From positions 62,001 through 126,000 of the forward strand of contig CAZAFC010000001.1 in the NCBI GenBank assembly GCA_964484675.1: DNA of 64,000 bases, read 5' to 3'. This DNA comes from CAZAFC01 sp964484675. GTDB taxonomy: Bacteria; Patescibacteriota; Saccharimonadia; Saccharimonadales; UBA4665. The notes under the pieces are model-generated. The model saw only the letters and a program-made list of their open reading frames with translations. It searched no databases and was not told where the DNA came from. Numbering within the stretch: position 1 is the stretch's first letter; the number at the start of each line of letters is the position of its first letter. Positions 25,937 through 34,895 of this stretch are shown here, one piece after another. A program made the translations under genes and the position numbers.

Positions 25937-26793
25937 TGCACCCCACTCCTTCGCAAGCCGTTGAGAATTTCTTTGAGCCGCTCGTCGCCCTGCCGCCGCC
26001 TGGTCCGATTGTAGCGTAGCGCGAGGTCACCATACCATTCGTCGGCTTTGTCGTTAGCCATGCTCATCGCCCGAAATCGGCTGGCATATTGAGCAAGCTT
26101 GGAGTCCAGAATCACCTGGCTGAGCGCAATTTCCATCATCGAACGCTCCAAGTGCGCCACCACCTCGAACGCCGACGGCTCAAAAATATAATTCTCCTCG
26201 CTGATCTCGTCTTTGTGCGAGCCGGCCACCTGCTTGCCCTGCTCCTGCACGGCACTCGTGAGCTCGATCCGCTTCACATCCTGAAACATCAGCGACACGT
26301 ACGTTTGGTAGTACACGACGGTGTCGCGGTAATGCCGCACTTCGTCGATGAGCGGCTGCACGTTGATGTTTTTGTCACGCTTGGGCAGCGTAAAATACTT
26401 TTTGAAGCTGATGCCGTTTTGCACCATTTGCATAGCACCGTGATGCCCGATCACGATGATATCTTGCTTGGATGGATCGTACGTTTGGAGCATAAGCTTG
26501 AGTAATTTTTGATCGATATCACCCGAAAACCCACCTTCGGCCGTCACCACGATATACAATTGCTTGTCGATCATCCCCTCGCGGTGCGCGCCGCTTCGGC
26601 CGAATCGAAACAAGCTGTCCACACGCAACTGGCTATAAATATGCCACAGCTCGCTGAAAAATTCCTGCGACTGGAGCACTTGGTTTTTAGTCTGTGAAAT
26701 GCGCATGCTGGCCAACCCCTCAAATACGCTCGTGAGATTCACGATCGTGCTCATCGAGGCGCGCTCAGCGGCGACTTCTTGCAAGCGACTCAT
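25933..26793 (-). CDS. atpG: ATP synthase gamma subunit
   Basis: Central rotor stalk, 286 aa, family length. The N-terminal helix (LTSVFEGLASMRISQTKNQV) and the C-terminal helix (SMANDKADEWYGDLALRYNRTRRR) form the coiled coil that turns inside alpha3beta3. The middle alpha/beta domain includes YIVVTAEGGFSGDI. Overlaps both neighbours by four bases. Confidence 0.92.
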   Translation of the reverse strand: MSRLQEVAAERASMSTIVNLTSVFEGLASMRISQTKNQVLQSQEFFSELWHIYSQLRVDSLFRFGRSGAHREGMIDKQLYIVVTAEGGFSGDIDQKLLKLMLQTYDPSKQDIIVIGHHGAMQMVQNGISFKKYFTLPKRDKNINVQPLIDEVRHYRDTVVYYQTYVSLMFQDVKRIELTSAVQEQGKQVAGSHKDEISEENYIFEPSAFEVVAHLERSMMEIALSQVILDSKLAQYASRFRAMSMANDKADEWYGDLALRYNRTRRRQGDERLKEILNGLRRSGVQ

Positions 26794-28232
26794 GCGGCCG
26801 CCTTTGGCTGTGCGACTTGCATGAGGCTCGCACTCTTGAGTCCATCGCGTATTTGCTCGAATAAATCATCTGACGTCACTTTTTGGGCCGCCTCACGAAC
26901 TTGCTTTTTCAGCTGTTCAATGTTGAGCGTTTCGGTTTCGGTCATGTTCAAAATCACGTCAAGCATCAGCGTTTGCTCGAGTGCCGTGTAGCGCTCACCA
27001 GCCGCCTGGTTGAGCATCTTGTAGAGTAAATCGCCGCGCGCCAGATCGCGCTGAGCTGCAATACCGAGCTCCGAGCCAAAATGCGCGAATTCCTGCGCCT
27101 GCGCGTAGGTGACGAGCATTTTGAACACCTCGCCAGCCAGCTGTTTTTGGCGCTTCGACTGGCCCCGGCCGCCCACGCGCGACACGCTGAGGCCCACGCT
27201 CACCGCCGGCCGCATCCGATCGCGAAACACGTCCATATCGAGAATCCACTGGCCGTCGGTAATCGACATAATATTGGTGGGCAGATACGCCGTGATGTCG
27301 CCGCTCGGTGCATACACCACGGGAATGCTCGTGAGCGTTTTGTGGTTCGCCGCCAGCTTGCCGGCCCGCTCGAGCAAGCTTGAGTGCACATAAAACATGT
27401 CGCCAGGGTAGGAATCGCGGCCGGGGCTCATGCCCGAAAGCAGCGCAATTTCGCGGTAGGCGTGGGCGTGCGCCGTGAGGTCGTCGTACACGATCATGGT
27501 GTCGCGATTTTCGTGTTGCCACAAGAATTCAGCCATACCGCACGCCACGTACGGCGCCAGATAACTCATAATGAGCGAGTCGGCCATGGTCGAAACAATG
27601 ACAATCGCATTCTGGAGCGCATTGGCGGCGTTCAAGCGCCCAAGCAGCGTGTCGACATCGCTCGGCCGCTTGGCGATCAGCACGTACACGACGATCACAT
27701 CGGTGCCCGCTTGATTGAGCACCAGCTGTGTTGCCAGCGTACTTTTGCCTGATTTGCCGTCGCCGAGCAGCGCCATACGCTGACCGCGCATTAAGGGGAA
27801 CAGTGTGTCGATGACTGTCACGCCAGTTTCGAGCGCATCGCTCAGCTGTTCACGCTGAAACAGCGCCGGCGCGTCATTGAACACCGGCCACACACCATCG
27901 GCAGCGATCGGCCCTTTGCCGTCCAGCGGATCGCCCGTCACCGAAATCACCCGCCCAATAAAGTCTTTACCCACCTTGGTCACCAATTGCTCATGCTGCA
28001 CAACCACCACCGAGCCGATGCGCACCGAGCTCGTGCCCATGTGCAGCACCAGCACATACTCCTCAAAAATGTGATGCACGTAACCCTTGCTGCCGTCCTC
28101 AAACATCACCAGCGTGTGCGGATTGACCGGCTGCAAACCGCGCACCCGGACAAGAAATTTGTCCACCGCAATCACCTCACCGACTGGCTTACCGGCTTCG
28201 ACCAGTTTGTTGAAATGCCGATTGTCGCTCAT
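26790..28232 (-). CDS. atpA: ATP synthase alpha subunit
   Basis: Non-catalytic hexamer subunit, 480 aa. Walker A GDGKSGKST near residue 166, where GDRQTGKT is usual. SYPGDMFYVHSSLLERAGK and IPVVYAPSGDITAYLPTN are conserved alpha-subunit blocks. The N-terminal beta barrel is present. Overlaps atpG and atpH by four bases. Confidence 0.95.
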   Translation of the reverse strand: MSDNRHFNKLVEAGKPVGEVIAVDKFLVRVRGLQPVNPHTLVMFEDGSKGYVHHIFEEYVLVLHMGTSSVRIGSVVVVQHEQLVTKVGKDFIGRVISVTGDPLDGKGPIAADGVWPVFNDAPALFQREQLSDALETGVTVIDTLFPLMRGQRMALLGDGKSGKSTLATQLVLNQAGTDVIVVYVLIAKRPSDVDTLLGRLNAANALQNAIVIVSTMADSLIMSYLAPYVACGMAEFLWQHENRDTMIVYDDLTAHAHAYREIALLSGMSPGRDSYPGDMFYVHSSLLERAGKLAANHKTLTSIPVVYAPSGDITAYLPTNIMSITDGQWILDMDVFRDRMRPAVSVGLSVSRVGGRGQSKRQKQLAGEVFKMLVTYAQAQEFAHFGSELGIAAQRDLARGDLLYKMLNQAAGERYTALEQTLMLDVILNMTETETLNIEQLKKQVREAAQKVTSDDLFEQIRDGLKSASLMQVAQPKAAA

Positions 28233-28795
28233 GCGTCTTTTCCGATCGCTTCGACGAGCATGCTGCGATGTGCGTCAAACGCCTGGCGCAAGCTGAAATC
28301 AAACACTTTATTATTGGTGCGCACGATGCAACCGGCGGCGATGCTCGGCTGCAACCCCAGCTGCAAAAGTGCCAGCGGATGGACCTGCTCACGCAGCCAA
28401 GTCACAATTTTGGCCGTAAAGCCGGACGATGGGTCGACTGCAAAGCTCATGTGAATCGTCGGCGCCGTGGCAGCGACCGCTTGCAAAAACGCCGTCAGTT
28501 TCTGGCGATCATCGGCTTGCATCAGGTTCAGGTGATTCGTACTTGCACATGCCTCGAGCATACGACTCAGGCGTGGCAATGGCGCCTGCGCCCCAGTCGC
28601 TCGAATCCGCGCTTGCTGCAAATATGCCTCGAGCGACTCGATCTCGCGGTGCAAACGGCGAACTTCCACCAAGCCAAACACGAGGGTTGGCAGCGTCATT
28701 GTTTGTGCTTTCGGCTGAGTGCCGTGGGCTGGATGTGCTGCGCTGGGTGGGCTTGGGGCGAGAGCAGCTTTCGTGCTGCTCGTCTCACGCGCCAT
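28229..28795 (-). CDS. atpH: ATP synthase delta subunit (divergent)
   Basis: By position and size (188 aa) this is the peripheral-stalk delta subunit. The first 35 residues are an Ala/Pro-rich extension. The C-terminal region (ITWLREQ-like helix, then GCIVRTNNKVFDFSLRQAF) has the delta pattern of a short strand pair followed by a helix. Sequence conservation is weak. The start at 28795 overlaps the end of atpF by 11 bases; the longer open frame upstream is inside atpF. Confidence 0.75.
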   Translation of the reverse strand: MARETSSTKAALAPSPPSAAHPAHGTQPKAQTMTLPTLVFGLVEVRRLHREIESLEAYLQQARIRATGAQAPLPRLSRMLEACASTNHLNLMQADDRQKLTAFLQAVAATAPTIHMSFAVDPSSGFTAKIVTWLREQVHPLALLQLGLQPSIAAGCIVRTNNKVFDFSLRQAFDAHRSMLVEAIGKDA

Positions 28796-29402
28796 GCGCC
28801 ACGTCCTCCACGATCGCCTGCTTGTTAGCCTCAAGCTCGCCCAAAATGTACTCCAGCTGATCGCTCAAATCAATCTGCCCGCCAATCGCCGTCAAAATAT
28901 AATGGTTCACCACGTCAGCCATATTGCTCTCGAAACGCTGAATCCGGCGCTCGCGCTCGGCAGCGATGTCCTTCTCGAGCTGCGAGCTCATCGCCTGGCG
29001 CTGCTCGTCGATCGCCGTTTTCGTCTTCTCGATCGACTCCACTGCCAGCTGCTTGGCATCGCCGATGGCGCTTTCGTAATTCGCAAACGCCTCCTTGAGC
29101 TGCCGGGTGATCTCGTCTTTCATATAATCGTTGAGCTGCGCTGTCGTCAGCCGCAAATCTTGCTGCAAAAACATTGCGTTTTCACCCAAAATCTTCTCAA
29201 AATGCAGCCGCCCGCGGTTCCGCAGCTCATTGCGAAATTCGGCGTTAAAAATATGCTCAACGTCGTGCTCGGCCGAGCTTTGCCACGAATCAGCCAGCGT
29301 TTTGTGGCCGCCATCAGCGTGCATGTGCATAAGCAGCCATAAAAATCCGCCGCCAGCAGCTAGAATCGAGCCCAATATCAGTAGTAATTCCCACAACGTC
29401 AT
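28785..29402 (-). CDS. atpF: ATP synthase b subunit
   Basis: 205 aa with one N-terminal membrane helix (residues 4-25) followed by a long charged helix rich in Glu, Lys, Gln and Arg, as expected for the peripheral stalk. About 45 residues longer than common b subunits. The Shine-Dalgarno AAAAGG precedes the start. It follows gene 29427 by 24 bases. Confidence 0.85.
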   Translation of the reverse strand: MTLWELLLILGSILAAGGGFLWLLMHMHADGGHKTLADSWQSSAEHDVEHIFNAEFRNELRNRGRLHFEKILGENAMFLQQDLRLTTAQLNDYMKDEITRQLKEAFANYESAIGDAKQLAVESIEKTKTAIDEQRQAMSSQLEKDIAAERERRIQRFESNMADVVNHYILTAIGGQIDLSDQLEYILGELEANKQAIVEDVAHGA

Positions 29403-29426
29403 GCGTCTACCTTTTAAGCAAAAGCG

Positions 29427-30254
29427 CTATACCTTCAGCAATAAATATACCGCAAGCAGCCCGATAATGAAAACAATCAGCGCGATTATAATAATTTGCA
29501 GCAGATTGCGCATGATGAGATGGCGCGCCAGCGGGTTGCGCCCAACCGCGCGCACGCTGTTTCGAGCGCCGGAATAAAGCAAACTCACCGCTGCGATCAA
29601 GCTCAGCACGAAGACGATCAAGCTCGCGTACAAACGCACAGCGCCGATGGGCTTATTGGTAATAAACTGCGCTGCTTTGGCCAAAAACCTTGGCACGCCG
29701 GCTGGCACTGGCGGCTGATATATCGGATTGTGCGCCACGCTGATATCGACCAAAATCCGGCCAAGCTGCACGGTTGCGCCATTGAGTGATGTGGACCCAA
29801 CAGAGGTCGTTTTGCCGTCAAAGCTCTGAAGCGCCTTGCCCAGAATCGTCGCATTGCTCACCGTCGCTTTGGCTCCCACGCCGACAAGCGACGAAATCGA
29901 CACCAAATCGCCCACCTTGATTGGCCCATTTTGCGTGCTCACCAGCACATTGTATTGGCCGAACGTCGCCACGTAGACCTGCGAAAGCTGATCATTATTC
30001 GAGAGCGACACCGGCGCATCGCCCGGGTCGACCACAACGCCAAGCATGTTCGTCGCTTTGTCCTGCGAGAGTGGCAGCACGCGCGACGAGTTGGCCGGGT
30101 CGAGCGCCACGATCATGCCTTTTTGCAGCGCGGTCGTCGATTGATAGCCTTGCGTGACGTTCTGAGCCGCGGCCGTTTGCGCCGCCAGCAACGCCATCAA
30201 GCCAAGCAGCAAGGCTAGTGCATACCGCCCCCAAGACCGCTTAAGCTTGTTCAT
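29427..30254 (-). CDS. Secreted protein with a c-subunit-like membrane hairpin, first gene of the ATP synthase operon (275 aa)
   Basis: A signal peptide (residues 1-30) leads to a beta-rich outside domain (about 31-190) with GDLVSISSLVGVG. Two membrane helices follow at about 205-228 and 246-272, joined by GARNSVRAVGRNPLAR. That loop resembles the polar loop of ATP synthase c subunits (pattern VxxxxRNPEA), and the predicted topology, ends outside and loop inside, fits. But helix 2 has no Asp or Glu, so it cannot carry protons as a normal c ring does. No true atpB or atpE is present in the window. It may be an assembly factor or only look alike. -10 box TATACT six bases before ATG. Confidence 0.7.
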   Translation of the reverse strand: MNKLKRSWGRYALALLLGLMALLAAQTAAAQNVTQGYQSTTALQKGMIVALDPANSSRVLPLSQDKATNMLGVVVDPGDAPVSLSNNDQLSQVYVATFGQYNVLVSTQNGPIKVGDLVSISSLVGVGAKATVSNATILGKALQSFDGKTTSVGSTSLNGATVQLGRILVDISVAHNPIYQPPVPAGVPRFLAKAAQFITNKPIGAVRLYASLIVFVLSLIAAVSLLYSGARNSVRAVGRNPLARHLIMRNLLQIIIIALIVFIIGLLAVYLLLKV

Positions 30255-30260
30255 GATGCA

Positions 30261-30266
30261 AGTATA
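30261..30266 (-). promoter_or_regulatory. Leaderless -10 box of the ATP synthase operon
   Basis: TATACT, six bases, ATG at 30254. Confidence 0.6.
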
Positions 30267-30438
30267 CGAGGTTTCGGCCGATCCGTCATCAGCAACTTTG
30301 CGTCAAGCAAAAGCGACACGAAGGCAGCGATTCCTATTCGACAAAACGCAGCGAAAACTTCTTGAATGAGCGATGTGTTGTTGCAGGAGTACGTGCCAGC
30401 TCCGGGCAAAAAACACAGCCAAAAATGTGCGCACCATG

Positions 30439-31590
30439 CTAGCTGGCAACGATTTCGCGCAAAACCGCCGCCGTGCGCTGCATCTCATCGGCTGTCGTCG
30501 CGCGGCCCATCGTCAGGCGCAGGCTTGCGCGTGCGTCAGCCACACTTCGGCCCATCGCTCGCAGCACATGCGAAGGCTCTTGGTTGCTCGCGCTACAAGC
30601 CGAGCCAGCGGCACACAAAATCCCACGCTGTTCGAGCTCGAGCAGCAGTCGCTCATTGTCGGCACCGGGAAACGTCAGGTGCAGATTATTTGGCAAGCGA
30701 TGTGCAAGCGAGCCGTTGATTTCGGCCTGCGGCACCGCAGCCTGAATATCATCAAAAAACTGCTTTTGCAGTGCTTGCAAACGCCTGGACTCATCGTGCC
30801 GGCGCTGCTGCACCAGATCAAGCGCCGCAGCGAAGCCAACCGCCGACGCCACATTTTCAGTACCGCTGCGCGTTCCGCGCTCTTGGCCGCCGCCCAAAAT
30901 CAGCGGCCTTAAACGCACATGACTCGCCACAAACAGCAGCCCGCATTGCTTCGGACCATACAGCTTGCCAGCGTTGAGTGTGAGCATGTCTACGCCCAAG
31001 CGCGCCGCATGAATGTCAAGATATTGCGCCGCCTGCGCCGCATCACAGTGAAAATACAGCGGAGTTTTGTTGCCGGCGCGTTGCCGCTGGCGGCGAATTT
31101 CCGCCAAGTGCTGTCCGATCTGACGAATCGGCTGAATCGCGCCAACCTCGTTGTTCGCATACATCACGCTCACGAGGGTCGTATCATCGTCGATGCGCGC
31201 AAGCAGCGCCGAAATATCCACGATGCCGTCCGCCGACACCGGTGCCTCGCGGCACGTGTGCAGCCGAGCCGGATGCAGCACCGATTCATGCTCGATCGCA
31301 CTCACTACAATATTTCCCCGGGGGAATTGCGCCATCACACCTTGGATCGCTAGATTATTCGCCTCGGTGCCACCCGCCGTAAAGACAATCTCGCTCGGCC
31401 GCGCACCCAGCCAGCCAGCAATGCGCGCCCGCGCTGCCTCAAGCTCCTTGCGCACCGCCACGGCCGGCAAATACGTCGCCGACGGGTTAAAAAACTGCTC
31501 ACTCCAAAACGGCCGCATTGCCTCGGCAACCTGCGGATCCATCGGCGTGGCCGCGGCGTGGTCAAGATAAATAAAGTTCTGCGTGGTCAT
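30439..31590 (-). CDS. iscS: Cysteine desulfurase (IscS/NifS family)
   Basis: PLP enzyme that takes sulfur from cysteine for tRNA thiolation or Fe-S clusters. 383 aa. Start YLDHAAATPMDP, PLP-binding Lys in NAGKLYGPKQCG, and the catalytic Cys in GSACSASNQEPSH. Last gene of a minus-strand operon after tatD and two small genes (nine-base gap). It probably supplies MnmA; no IscU-like scaffold is seen here. Confidence 0.93.
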   Translation of the reverse strand: MTTQNFIYLDHAAATPMDPQVAEAMRPFWSEQFFNPSATYLPAVAVRKELEAARARIAGWLGARPSEIVFTAGGTEANNLAIQGVMAQFPRGNIVVSAIEHESVLHPARLHTCREAPVSADGIVDISALLARIDDDTTLVSVMYANNEVGAIQPIRQIGQHLAEIRRQRQRAGNKTPLYFHCDAAQAAQYLDIHAARLGVDMLTLNAGKLYGPKQCGLLFVASHVRLRPLILGGGQERGTRSGTENVASAVGFAAALDLVQQRRHDESRRLQALQKQFFDDIQAAVPQAEINGSLAHRLPNNLHLTFPGADNERLLLELEQRGILCAAGSACSASNQEPSHVLRAMGRSVADARASLRLTMGRATTADEMQRTAAVLREIVAS

Positions 31591-31599
31591 TGCTTGGGT

Positions 31600-31980
31600 T
31601 TACGCCGCGAGGCCGTACAGCGCCGCGTCGACTTTGCTGTTGTACACCGAGACAGCCTGGAATAAGCGCTGCGCTTCAGTCGGCGTGATGTACTGGTACT
31701 GCTGGTCGTCCTGCGCCTTGAGTATGCCGTTCGGGCGAACGTCGTAGCGCGTGGTCACGACGTGGCGCACGTCGTTTTCATCGGTCCATTCTTCATGCCA
31801 CACCCACGTGTGAGCGTCGAGACAGAAAAATTCACGGCGATCGCCTTTTTTGACCGGTCCAAAGAGCTGGCCGCCGACTTGCGCTTCGTTGCGAATAATC
31901 GAACGATACACTTCGGCACGTCGTGCGTCATCTTGAGAAGAGTTCTGAATGGCGAGTGAACTAATTAGCTTGCGAAACAT
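31600..31980 (-). CDS. Conserved small protein, Saccharibacteria type (126 aa)
   Basis: Cytoplasmic, no signal. Distinctive block GDRREFFCLDAHTWVWHEEWTDE near residues 45-68, rich in Trp and acidic residues. I recall similar proteins from Saccharibacteria but know no function. It overlaps the preceding 76-aa gene by 20 bases and lies nine bases before the cysteine desulfurase. Confidence 0.75.
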   Translation of the reverse strand: MFRKLISSLAIQNSSQDDARRAEVYRSIIRNEAQVGGQLFGPVKKGDRREFFCLDAHTWVWHEEWTDENDVRHVVTTRYDVRPNGILKAQDDQQYQYITPTEAQRLFQAVSVYNSKVDAALYGLAA

Positions 31981-32191
31981 CGTCGGCGTCCTCCAAAAGC
32001 TGCGTCGAGACAGCCTGCGCGCTCGCTTGCGTTGCGACTTGCGCTACAAAAAGCCCGGGAAATTGGCGCTGAATAGCCTGCGTGGCATTTTTGGCCGCAG
32101 CGTAGCGCACCGCGCGGCGCGCAATGTGCGGCTCAGCGCTCGGTTGATTTCCCATTGATTCAGGGCCAGATCGTGGCGATACAAGATTCAT
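31961..32191 (-). CDS. Small hypothetical protein (76 aa)
   Basis: The ATG overlaps the stop of tatD (ATGA), which supports this start; a second Met lies 12 residues in. Ala/Gln-rich helical protein with no recognised domain. It is coupled at both ends, to tatD and to the 126-aa gene, so it is likely real although short. Confidence 0.6.
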   Translation of the reverse strand: MNLVSPRSGPESMGNQPSAEPHIARRAVRYAAAKNATQAIQRQFPGLFVAQVATQASAQAVSTQLLEDADDVSQAN

Positions 32192-33078
32192 AGTTCCTTC
32201 GTGCCAAACAGCATGTCTGCGTTATGGGTCGTGTGAGCGGCGATTGTCTCCAGCGATTCGTCCCTCAAATCGCTCAAAAACGCAGCCACCACCCGGACAT
32301 GTCTAGGCACACAGATAGTACCACGATACGGCGCCGGTGTCAAGAATGGCGCGTCTGTTTCGAGCACCATTTTCTCGAGCGGCACGGCCTTGACCGCCTC
32401 AATTTGCTCGGGCTTTTTCATGAACGTGGTGATGCCGTTGAGGCCGACAAACAAATCGCGCGCCAGAATCTCATGGAGCTCTTTTTTGCCGGCCGTAAAA
32501 CTATGAATCACGCCGCGCGTGCCGGGAAATTCGTCGAAGATCGGCCAAAAATCGTGAAATGCCTCGCGCACATGAAACACCATCGGCAGATTATGTTGGC
32601 GAGCCAACTCGAGCTGGAATCGCAGCACCGCGATTTGAGCTTCGCGCGGCGAGTGATCGTAGAAATAATCAAGGCCGCACTCACCGATTGCCACCACTTT
32701 GGGCTGGGTGACAAGCTGGGCAAATTCCTCGAGCCAAACCGGATGCTCGAGGTGAGCTTGCGCCTCGTGCGGATGCACGCCGATGCTGGCCCACACGCGC
32801 GCCTCTGTCTGAGCGAGCGCGACAGCCCGGCGACTGTCCGCGAGCGAGCAGCCCACGCACAACAGCTTGGCCACACCAGCTGCGCGGGCATCGGCAATCA
32901 ATGCCTGCGGCTGCGGATGGCCGAGCTTGGCCCAAAGATTTTGCGTGGCATCTGGCTCGCCCTGCCCGCTACGAACCGGCGCTTCGTGAATGTGACAGTG
33001 CGTGTCGAACAGTGCAATGCTACCGTCAGATTCCAACTTACTTTCATCGGAAGTAGAGGATATGGCTTGATCTGGCAC
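32188..33078 (-). CDS. tatD: TatD family metal-dependent DNase
   Basis: TIM-barrel hydrolase, 296 aa with a 22-residue polar extension. Metal-ligand motifs: FDTHCHIHEA near 24-33, IGECGLDYFYD near 127-137, VFHVREA near 166-172, HSFTAG near 190, and ETDAPFLTP near 240. GTG start with GGAG five to seven bases upstream. First gene of the operon ending in the cysteine desulfurase; metG lies 83 bases upstream on the same strand. Confidence 0.93.
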   Translation of the reverse strand: MPDQAISSTSDESKLESDGSIALFDTHCHIHEAPVRSGQGEPDATQNLWAKLGHPQPQALIADARAAGVAKLLCVGCSLADSRRAVALAQTEARVWASIGVHPHEAQAHLEHPVWLEEFAQLVTQPKVVAIGECGLDYFYDHSPREAQIAVLRFQLELARQHNLPMVFHVREAFHDFWPIFDEFPGTRGVIHSFTAGKKELHEILARDLFVGLNGITTFMKKPEQIEAVKAVPLEKMVLETDAPFLTPAPYRGTICVPRHVRVVAAFLSDLRDESLETIAAHTTHNADMLFGTKEL

Positions 33079-33161
33079 GGTACTCCTACTTATTCATATT
33101 ACTTGTATCAATATGCATTTCGTCGCCAAGGACAAAACATCTCACAGAACGTCAAATCCGC

Positions 33162-34634
33162 TCACGATATCCCATGACTCGCGCGCGGCCCAGGCACCTC
33201 GGCCGCAATGTCGTGCTTCGGAAACAGCGTGCCCTTGAGCGGGCCGACCAAACCATCTTTGAACATCGCCTTGATTTTGTCGCTCGTTTCCGGCAAAAAC
33301 GGCGTGAGCAGCTCGGCGATTTCGAGCAGACACGCCACCTGATACGCCAGCACCTCGCGCAGATGATCCTCGTCGCCCTCCTTAGCAATCGCCCATGGCT
33401 TTTCTTCGTCGATGTATTGGTTGAGGCCGCGCACTTGATCCCAAATTTCGTCGAGGGCACGGTCGAAACGACAATCGTCGATCGCCTCAGCGACCGCCCT
33501 GCTGTCATGGCTCACCTCTGGAATATCGCCCACAACACCTTGCTGATATTTGAGCACCATCGCGGCCGTTCGCTGCGCGGCGTTGCCAAGTTCGTTGGCC
33601 AGCTCGTTGTTATACGCTGCCTCGAATGTTTCCCAGCTGAAATCGCCGTCGTTGTAGCTCGGAACATGCCGCAGGAAAAAGTAGCGAAACGCGTCAGCGC
33701 CGTATTTGGCCACGATGTCGGCCGGCGCCACGCCATTGCCGAGACTTTTGCTCATTTTTTGGCCGTTCACATTGATGAAGCCGTGCACGTAGAGCGTCTC
33801 GGGCAGCGGGATGTTCAGGCTCATGAGCATGCCCGGCCAAATCGCCGCATGAAAGCGCAAGATGTCTTTGCCAATCACCTGCACATTTGCCGGCCAAAAC
33901 TCCCGAAAATCCTGATGCTCGGGGTAGCCGAGCACCGTGATGTAATTCATCAGCGCCTCGAACCACACGTACATCACCTGCGCCGAGTCGCCCGGCACCG
34001 GCACGCCCCAGTCCAATTTTTCTTTTGGTCGCGAAATGCTGATATCCTCGAGGCCTTCGCGCAGTACGGCCAGGATTTCGTTTTTGCGCGTTTCGGGCAC
34101 AATTCGGAACACGCCGGATTCAATCTTTTCGCGAATTTGGTCCGTGTATGCACTCAGCCGAAAGAAGTAATTCTGCTCCTCAAGCTTGTGATAGGCCTGC
34201 GGATGATCGGGCTGCATGCGCGCCGGATCGGCCTTGGCTTCGGGCACAAATTCTTCTTCTTTGACATCGTACCAGCCGGTGTAGCTGCTCTTGTAAATGT
34301 CTTTTTCGAGCGCTTTCCAGATAAGCTGCGCGCGCTGCTCGTGCGGCTTGTCGGTGGTGCGGATGAAGCGGTCGTTGCTGATGTTGAGCTCGCGGCCAAG
34401 CTCGCGGAATTTGTCGCTGATTTCGTCCACAAACGCTTGCGGCGCGAGGCCGAGACTGGCGGCTTTTTCGGCGATTTTGGTGCCGTGTTCGTCGGAGCCA
34501 GTGGCAAAAATCGTCGGCTTGCCCTGCTGGCGAGCATTGCGCGCGAGCACGTCAGCCATCAAAAGCTCCATCCCAAAACCGATGTGCGGATCAGCGTTAA
34601 CATACGGGATAGAAGTCGTTACAAAATAGTTCAT
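33162..34634 (-). CDS. metG: Methionyl-tRNA synthetase
   Basis: Charges tRNA-Met. 490 aa. HIGH-type motif PHIGFG near residues 17-22, KMSKS in GQKMSKSLGNG, and the anticodon-binding helical domain at the C-terminus. The zinc-binding cysteines of the connective domain are not seen and there is no C-terminal EMAP-like dimer domain, so it is a minimal form. The -10 box TAGACT ends six bases before the ATG. Confidence 0.96.
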   Translation of the reverse strand: MNYFVTTSIPYVNADPHIGFGMELLMADVLARNARQQGKPTIFATGSDEHGTKIAEKAASLGLAPQAFVDEISDKFRELGRELNISNDRFIRTTDKPHEQRAQLIWKALEKDIYKSSYTGWYDVKEEEFVPEAKADPARMQPDHPQAYHKLEEQNYFFRLSAYTDQIREKIESGVFRIVPETRKNEILAVLREGLEDISISRPKEKLDWGVPVPGDSAQVMYVWFEALMNYITVLGYPEHQDFREFWPANVQVIGKDILRFHAAIWPGMLMSLNIPLPETLYVHGFINVNGQKMSKSLGNGVAPADIVAKYGADAFRYFFLRHVPSYNDGDFSWETFEAAYNNELANELGNAAQRTAAMVLKYQQGVVGDIPEVSHDSRAVAEAIDDCRFDRALDEIWDQVRGLNQYIDEEKPWAIAKEGDEDHLREVLAYQVACLLEIAELLTPFLPETSDKIKAMFKDGLVGPLKGTLFPKHDIAAEVPGPRASHGIS

Positions 34635-34640
34635 AGGTTT

Positions 34641-34646
34641 AGTCTA
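34641..34646 (-). promoter_or_regulatory. Leaderless -10 box of metG
   Basis: TAGACT, six bases, ATG at 34634. Confidence 0.55.
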
Positions 34647-34765
34647 CCTGGTTTTAAAGAGTTATTCGAGTATAAAATAAAGAGAATACGCCCGCTAGGG
34701 CATCATGCGCAGTGCAAAACCGGCTGTGCGTGTGGTCATTACTATAAGTATACCATGGGGAGTGG

Positions 34766-34789
34766 CTGGCCGCCACCGCGACAGGCCAG
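34766..34789. repeat. Hairpin downstream of ribozyme A
   Basis: CTGGCC (34766-34771) pairs with GGCCAG (34784-34789). On the minus strand it follows the hammerhead ribozyme by ten bases. Confidence 0.45.
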
Positions 34790-34799
34790 ACTTTTGTAC

Positions 34800-34850
34800 T
34801 CGCTTTCGTCCTTTTGGACTCATCAGCACGAACGCACATTCGTGGAGCGA
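34800..34850 (-). ncRNA. Hammerhead ribozyme A (type III)
   Basis: Read on the minus strand. Stem III TCGCT (34850-34846) pairs with AGCGA (34804-34800). The cleavage base is C 34845. Stem I CACGAA / TTCGTG (34844-34839 with 34832-34827) is closed by loop TGTGCG. Then come the core CTGATGA (34826-34820), stem II GTCC-AAAA-GGAC (34819-34808) and core GAAA (34807-34804). All invariant core bases are present. Stem III is the open stem, so type III. Predicted cut is between 34845 and 34844. The stem I loop resembles that of the tobacco ringspot satellite ribozyme. It lies after the 3' hairpin of the DUF4419 gene and before metG. Confidence 0.9.
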
Positions 34851-34895
34851 AAATGGCGGCAGATAGACAATGGCACAGAAGCCACATTAGCGCCC

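Noticed and set aside
32681..32935. Small overlapping frames inside tatD, metG and the ATP synthase genes
   Set aside because: Shadow frames of conserved genes, with typical Arg/Ala/Ser-rich translations.
34800..34850. A conserved short peptide (HEC-F-SPKGRK) in one minus frame at both ribozyme sites
   Set aside because: The frames have no good start or ribosome site at copy A, and nucleotide conservation follows the hammerhead core and paired stems instead.
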